Assembly: GCA_963796155.1 (NCBI GenBank)
Contig: CAWCKT010000046.1
Span: 1 to 64,000, forward strand
DNA length: 64,000 nucleotides
DNA from: AP-15 sp963796155
Lineage (GTDB): Bacteria > Pseudomonadota > Alphaproteobacteria > ATCC43930 > CGMCC-115725
Direction of reading: 5' to 3'
Shown: piece after piece, positions 59,415-64,000 of the stretch
Position numbering within the stretch: the first letter of the stretch is position 1
Layout of the letters: the number at the start of each line of letters is the position of its first letter
Notes under the pieces: generated by a model
Told to the model about the DNA's origin: nothing
The model's input: the letters and a program-made list of their open reading frames with translations, nothing else
Databases searched by the model: none
Translations under genes and position numbers: made by a program

Positions 59415-60965
59415 TCAGGCGATCGACCGCCATTTCCGGCCGCTGCGCCATAACAGGTTGTCGGCCGCCTCGGGACCGGCGCTGCCGGAAGGGTAGATCT
59501 CGAGCGGCACGGTCTTGTCGTCATGCCACAGATCGAGGATCGGCTGCACCACCTCCCACCCAGCCTCGACGCCATCGGCCCGGTTGAACAGCATCGCGTC
59601 ACCGATCATGCAGTCGTAGACGAGGGTCTCATATCCGGTGGTCGGCTCGGTCTTGAAATAGTCCCTATAGGAAAAATTCATGCGAACGCCACCCAGCGCA
59701 ATCTCTGGCCCAGGGATCTTTGCGCTGAATTGCAGTGATGCCCCTTCGTCCGGTTGAAGTTGCAGCGCGAGAACATTTGGGGTCAAAATGTCGACCGGCG
59801 TGTCGCGAAAAAGCGCAAACGGCGCTTGCTTGAAGTGGATCGCGATCTCGGTGGTGCGTCTGGTGAGCCGCTTCCCGGTGCGCAGATAAAACGGCACTCC
59901 GGCCCAGCGCCAATTATCGATGCCAAGACGCATCGCAACATACGTCTCGGTCTTGCTTTCCGCAGCCACACCGGGCTCCTCTCGATAGGCCTGAGCCGGC
60001 TTCCCCGCGATTTGACCCGCGCCGTATTGTCCGCGCACTGTGTTGCGGCGCACCTCCTCGTCACCGAGCGGATGCAAAGCCTCCAGAACCTTGTGCTTTT
60101 CCGTGCGGACCGCGTCGGCGTCGAAGGAGTTCGGTGGCTCCATTGCGGTCAAGCTCAGTAGCTGGAAGACATGGTTTGGCACCATATCGCGCAACGCGCC
60201 GGTCTGTTCATAGAACCTGGCACGCAGCTCTACGCCGACGGTTTCGGCGACCGTGATCTGTACATGATCGATGTGGTCGCGATTCCAGATCGGCTCGAAC
60301 ACCCCATTGGCGAAACGCAACACCATGATGTTCTGGACCGTTTCCTTGCCTAGGAAATGATCCATTCGATAGATCTGCGATTCCGCCAGCACCTTGAGGA
60401 TGCGGGCGTTGAGCGCGCGGGCAGAGCTCAGATCGGTGCCGAACGGCTTTTCGATGATGACCCGGCGAAAGCAGTCGTCCTTTTCCTCGGTGAGACCGAC
60501 GGCCCCGATGTGTTCGATAATCGTGCCGAACAATTGGCTGGCGACTGCTAGATAGAAAATTACGTTGCCGCCAGTCTTTTCAACGAGGCCGTGCAGCCGA
60601 GCATAGGTATCTGACTGTGTCAGATCACCCGCGAAATGCGTAATGCGGCTAGCGACGAAGTCCCATGCCTCTTTGTCAAACGGGTCGGTTGCGGGACCGG
60701 ACGCCGTGTCGGAGACAAAGGTCCTGATTCCCTCGGCCAGGTAATCGCGAAAGGCCTCGACCGGTTTTGGCGTGCGGTCGACGGCGATGATCGCGAATTT
60801 CTCCGAGAGCAACTTCGCCTTTGACAGATTGTAGATGGCCGGCATCAAGAGTCGCTTTGTCAGATCTCCGCCCGCACCAAAAATGACCAAGGTGCAGGGC
60901 GGCGCCTGATGCGCCGGTGTCTGAGTCTGCCGACGGTTGCTCCTGTCCACGACCCGAACGTCCAT
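59415..60965 (-). CDS. zwf: Glucose-6-phosphate 1-dehydrogenase
   Basis: NADP-linked entry enzyme of the pentose-phosphate and Entner-Doudoroff routes. It is 516 residues. Motifs: TLVIFGAGGDLTKRLLMPA for the cofactor, RRVIIEKPFGTDL, the active-site YRMDHFLGKETVQN, and GVPFYLRTGKRLTRR. The gnd and pgl genes often found nearby are absent here; if they exist they are elsewhere. It lies 11 bases downstream of tal-pgi in the same operon. Confidence 0.97.
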   Translation of the reverse strand: MDVRVVDRSNRRQTQTPAHQAPPCTLVIFGAGGDLTKRLLMPAIYNLSKAKLLSEKFAIIAVDRTPKPVEAFRDYLAEGIRTFVSDTASGPATDPFDKEAWDFVASRITHFAGDLTQSDTYARLHGLVEKTGGNVIFYLAVASQLFGTIIEHIGAVGLTEEKDDCFRRVIIEKPFGTDLSSARALNARILKVLAESQIYRMDHFLGKETVQNIMVLRFANGVFEPIWNRDHIDHVQITVAETVGVELRARFYEQTGALRDMVPNHVFQLLSLTAMEPPNSFDADAVRTEKHKVLEALHPLGDEEVRRNTVRGQYGAGQIAGKPAQAYREEPGVAAESKTETYVAMRLGIDNWRWAGVPFYLRTGKRLTRRTTEIAIHFKQAPFALFRDTPVDILTPNVLALQLQPDEGASLQFSAKIPGPEIALGGVRMNFSYRDYFKTEPTTGYETLVYDCMIGDAMLFNRADGVEAGWEVVQPILDLWHDDKTVPLEIYPSGSAGPEAADNLLWRSGRKWRSIA

Positions 60966-60976
60966 GCTTCAGCCTC

Positions 60977-63826
60977 CTATTGCAAGGCCTGCTCGACCGC
61001 GCGGCTGAGCTTGTCGAGACCCGCGTCGAGGTGGCCGGTGATGTGCGCGCGCAGAGCCCGCCGGCCGCGCTCCGCGAGAACCTCGAAATCACCCCGCGCC
61101 TGCGCCTCCTTAACGATGCCGAAGGTGTAGGACTGGCCGGGCACGGACAGATCTTCGGGATCCTCGCAGGTGATTTGCAGGAAGACGCCGCTGTTCGGTC
61201 CGCCCTTGTAGGCCTGTCCAGTGGAGTGTTGGAAGCGCGGCCCAAACCCGACACAAGTCGCCGCCTTGGTCCGATCGCGAATCATACGGCGAAGCCGCTG
61301 CATGGCATCGATGTGGGCTGCGCTCCGCTCGATGTAAGCGAGCAGCGCAGCATAATCCCCGGTGCCGAGCCGCCCGAAATGGGCCTTCAGCGCCGCCGTA
61401 AGGCTCGATGCCTGCGGCTTTAGAGCTCCTTCGTTGCGCGCATCGGCGAATAGCTTGATCCCGTCGCCCTCGAAAAACGCTCGCTGCTCAGGCAACGCCT
61501 TGCTCTGTTCATAAGCGGCAGTCAGATCGCGGGTCTTGACCTTGGCCGCCTCGACATCGGGCTGGTCGAAAGGGTTGATCCTGATGATCGAACCGGCGAC
61601 AGCCGTCGCCATCTCCCAGCGGAAGAACTCTTGCCCGAGCTGCATCCGGTCATGAACCGTGATCCGCACGACCGGATGGCCCGCCGCTTCGAGTGCTGCC
61701 ACTCCGCGCTCCTGCTCTCCGCCCTGATCGGCCGCGAGGCGCAGATAGGCGAACAGACGATCGGTACCGTAGACCGCAGGCGCCCCCAACGGTTCGGCAT
61801 CAACTGGGACGATCCCCTTGCCGAGCTTGCCGGTCGATTCGGCTAGGAGCTGCTCGAGCCAGGCGCCAAAATCAGCGAGGCTGTTGGAGGCGAGGATCGT
61901 CACTTTGTCGCGCCCGCGGCGCTGGCAGGTTCCGAGAATTGCGCCGAGGATTACGCCAGGATTCTCGACCGGGGGCGCGCTCGCGGCACAGGACCGCACC
62001 ATCTCGGCCGTGCTCTCGAGGAAGGCCTGTGTATCCACTCCGATCGCCGCCGCCGGGACCATGCCGAAATCCGACAGCACCGAATATCGGCCGCCGATGC
62101 TCGGCAAGCCGTGAAAGACGCCGCGAAACCCCTCGGTCAGCGCTACCTTTTCGAGCGACGAGCCCGGATCGGTGATCGCGACGAAGCGATTTGGCGCCTC
62201 TTTCGCGCCCACGGCCCGCGTTGCCCGCTCGTAAAAATATTGCTTGAAGATGTTCGGCTCGAGCGTGCTGCCGGACTTGCTCGACACCAGGAACAATGTT
62301 CGCGCGGGGTTAATACGGGCTTCAAAGTGGCGGACCTGCTCGGGGTCGGTCGAGTCGAGCACATGCAGGTTCGGGAAGCCGGGCTTGCTGCCGAAGGTCT
62401 CGCCGAAGACCTCCGGGCCGAGGCTCGAACCGCCCATGCCGAGCAACAGCACATCCGTGAACCCGGCGCTCTTCACGTCGTCGGCAAAGCTCTGGAGGTG
62501 AGCAACGCCCTTGAGTTGCTTGTCGACGATCTCCAGCCATCCGAGCCAATTGGCCTCGTCCGTTTCGGTCCACAGTGAAGCGTCGGCGGCCCACAACCGT
62601 CTGACCTTGCCCTCCTTGCGCCAATCCTCGAGCGCCGCCTGGACATCTTTGTCCAATTCTTCGGGCAGTTTATGGCTCATCGGGTTGAGCTTGCTGCCGA
62701 GCACGGTGCGGCGTTTCTTTTGCACTGCGGCGTAGAGCTGGTCGGCGGCGTCGGCGAACAGCCGCACGCCATCCTCGACCAGCTTTGATGTCACGGCGTC
62801 GATCGAGATGCCGGCCCTCGGAAGTGCATCCATGACCCCTTCGGCAACGGCGATGTCCTCTTCCAGGCTGTACCGAGCACGCCCATGGTCGCGGTACGCA
62901 TCCATCGTCGGCGGCGGCATCGTGTTGACCGTGTCGGGGCCGATCAGCTCGTCGACATAAAGGATGTCGCTATACGCCTTGTTTTTGGTCCCCGTGCTCG
63001 CCCAGAGGAGCCGCTGTGTCTGCGCGCCTTGTTGGGCGAGGCGCTGCCAGCGCTCGTTCGCGTAAGTTCTTTTATAGAGCTGATAGGCAAGCTTGGCGTT
63101 GGCGATCGCCACCTTGCCCTTCAGCGCCTGCAAGCGCGCCTTCTCGGCCGGCTCCGCAGTCGCGGCGATACGTTTGTCGAGCTCGTCATCAACGAGCGTG
63201 TCGATCCTGCTGACAAAGAAGCTCGCGACACTCGAGACCTTGTGCGGGTCGCCACCCTTTTTGGCGAATGCTTCGAGCCCGGAAATGTAGGCCTCGGCGA
63301 CATCGGCATAGACCTGCTGTGAAAACAGCAAGGTCACATTGACGTTGATCCCCTCGCCGATCAGTGTCCGGATCGCCGTGAGCCCCGGCTTGGTACCGGG
63401 TACCTTGACCATCAGGTTGCGGCGATTGACCTCGTGCCACAGCCGGCGGGCTTCCTCGATCGTCTCGTGCGTGCTCATCGCCAGATAGGGCGAGACTTCG
63501 AGGCTGATAAAGCCGTCGCGCCGCTGCGTCTGCTCATAAACCGAGTTCAGCGTGTCGGCCCCCTCCTGGATGTCGCGCACCGCGAGATCCTCGAACAGCG
63601 CGCCGGGATCAAGATCCCCGGAAGCTTCAGCCGAGGCAATCAGAGCGTCGTAATCGTCACCATGACCAATTGCCTTTTCGAAGATCGAGGGGTTCGAGGT
63701 GACGCCGCGCAGGCCGTCCTCGGCGATCAGCTTGGCGAGCCCTCCGCTTTTCAACAAATCGCGGCTGACGAAGTCGAGCCACACCGATTGCCCGTATTCC
63801 TGAAGGGTTCTCAAAGGATTGGCCAT
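60977..63826 (-). CDS. Bifunctional transaldolase / glucose-6-phosphate isomerase
   Basis: A 949-residue fusion. The N-terminal third is a transaldolase (LRGVTSNPSIFEKAI, the Schiff-base K141 in NLMVKVPGTKPGLTAI, and WASTGTKNKAYSDILYVDEL). From about residue 370 onward is phosphoglucose isomerase (LLLGMGGSSLGPEVFGETF, VSSKSGSTLEPN, FGMVPAAAIG). The fusion is known in some Acetobacteraceae, methylotrophs and cyanobacteria. Combining the two activities links the non-oxidative pentose-phosphate pathway to hexose phosphates. It starts five bases after the tkt stop. Confidence 0.96.
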   Translation of the reverse strand: MANPLRTLQEYGQSVWLDFVSRDLLKSGGLAKLIAEDGLRGVTSNPSIFEKAIGHGDDYDALIASAEASGDLDPGALFEDLAVRDIQEGADTLNSVYEQTQRRDGFISLEVSPYLAMSTHETIEEARRLWHEVNRRNLMVKVPGTKPGLTAIRTLIGEGINVNVTLLFSQQVYADVAEAYISGLEAFAKKGGDPHKVSSVASFFVSRIDTLVDDELDKRIAATAEPAEKARLQALKGKVAIANAKLAYQLYKRTYANERWQRLAQQGAQTQRLLWASTGTKNKAYSDILYVDELIGPDTVNTMPPPTMDAYRDHGRARYSLEEDIAVAEGVMDALPRAGISIDAVTSKLVEDGVRLFADAADQLYAAVQKKRRTVLGSKLNPMSHKLPEELDKDVQAALEDWRKEGKVRRLWAADASLWTETDEANWLGWLEIVDKQLKGVAHLQSFADDVKSAGFTDVLLLGMGGSSLGPEVFGETFGSKPGFPNLHVLDSTDPEQVRHFEARINPARTLFLVSSKSGSTLEPNIFKQYFYERATRAVGAKEAPNRFVAITDPGSSLEKVALTEGFRGVFHGLPSIGGRYSVLSDFGMVPAAAIGVDTQAFLESTAEMVRSCAASAPPVENPGVILGAILGTCQRRGRDKVTILASNSLADFGAWLEQLLAESTGKLGKGIVPVDAEPLGAPAVYGTDRLFAYLRLAADQGGEQERGVAALEAAGHPVVRITVHDRMQLGQEFFRWEMATAVAGSIIRINPFDQPDVEAAKVKTRDLTAAYEQSKALPEQRAFFEGDGIKLFADARNEGALKPQASSLTAALKAHFGRLGTGDYAALLAYIERSAAHIDAMQRLRRMIRDRTKAATCVGFGPRFQHSTGQAYKGGPNSGVFLQITCEDPEDLSVPGQSYTFGIVKEAQARGDFEVLAERGRRALRAHITGHLDAGLDKLSRAVEQALQ

Positions 63827-63831
63827 GCCTG

Positions 63832-64000
63832 CTACTCCCCGCGCGACAGTTGCTGCTTGGCAGCCGCATAGACGTTGTCGCCGGTGAACCCGAATTTGAC
63901 CAGCAGCTCCTTCAACGGCGCCGAGGCGCCGAAGGTCCTCATGCCGAGGATCGTGCCGCGCAGCCCCGTATAGCGCTCCCAGCCGAGGGTGGAAGCTTGC
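63832..64000 (-). CDS. tkt: Transketolase, C-terminal end (partial)
   Basis: Only the last 55 codons are in the window. They read WERYTGLRGTILGMRTFGAS, APLKELLVKFGF and TGDNVYAAAKQQLSRGE before TAG at 63832-63834. The FGASAPLKELLVKFGFT block is characteristic of transketolase C-termini. It is the visible upstream gene of the tal-pgi, zwf, rpe, rpiA operon. Confidence 0.88.
   Translation of the reverse strand, partial: QASTLGWERYTGLRGTILGMRTFGASAPLKELLVKFGFTGDNVYAAAKQQLSRGE

Overview
The window is a GC-rich chromosomal segment from an alphaproteobacterium, most likely in or near the Rhodospirillales. The basis is gene content and arrangement: homospermidine synthase, a transaldolase-phosphoglucose isomerase fusion beside tkt and zwf, hflK-hflC-DUF2065-degP, minCDE, thrS-infC, a short QueF, and palindromic intergenic repeats of a kind common in alphaproteobacteria. 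The genus cannot be fixed from the sequence alone. No rRNA, tRNA, CRISPR array or complete transposase gene was seen.

Layout. 0-1.5 kb: ABC-2 exporter (permease runs off the left edge). 2-7 kb: pepF, an ABC1-family kinase and purH. 7-13 kb: lone response regulator, homospermidine synthase with a small membrane protein behind it, a secreted S41-family protein that has lost its catalytic residues, an endonuclease/exonuclease/phosphatase protein and a HAD hydrolase. 13-19 kb: DUF1800 protein, then a reverse-strand surface-polysaccharide group (Wza-like lipoprotein, heptose epimerase, HpcH/HpaI aldolase). 19-24 kb: leuA with a possible leucine leader peptide, converging on a TPP enzyme and its partner, a protein made of two tandem copies of one domain. 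24-27 kb: PPK2, D-2-hydroxyacid dehydrogenase and an FMN-dependent alpha-hydroxyacid oxidase. 27.5-31 kb: queuosine genes tgt-queF-queG. 31-33 kb: minCDE. 33-40 kb: MFS carrier, YdcF, degP, DUF2065, hflC, hflK and mrp. 41-43 kb: LLM oxidoreductase and a less GC-rich, broken lipoprotein gene. 43-49 kb: lepA, infC, thrS, glycosyltransferase and alpha/beta hydrolase. 50-54.5 kb: a catabolic-looking cassette (binding protein, MFS transporter, Rieske oxygenase) bracketed by 73-bp inverted repeats, with a textbook sigma-54 promoter. 55-57 kb: otsA-otsB. 58-64 kb: a pentose-phosphate operon, tkt, tal-pgi, zwf, rpe, rpiA.

Five otherwise well-conserved reading frames (wza-like, the two-domain gene, lldD-like, tgt, the 42-kb lipoprotein) are each broken by what looks like one single-base indel. 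Four of the five sites lie in G/C-rich sequence. Residual assembly error is the simplest explanation, but real decay cannot be excluded without reads.

The observations most worth following are the sigma-54 promoter with an upstream 15-bp inverted repeat inside the repeat-flanked cassette, the catalytically dead S41 protein, the tandem-domain protein translationally coupled to a TPP enzyme, the candidate leuA attenuator, and an AUA start for infC.
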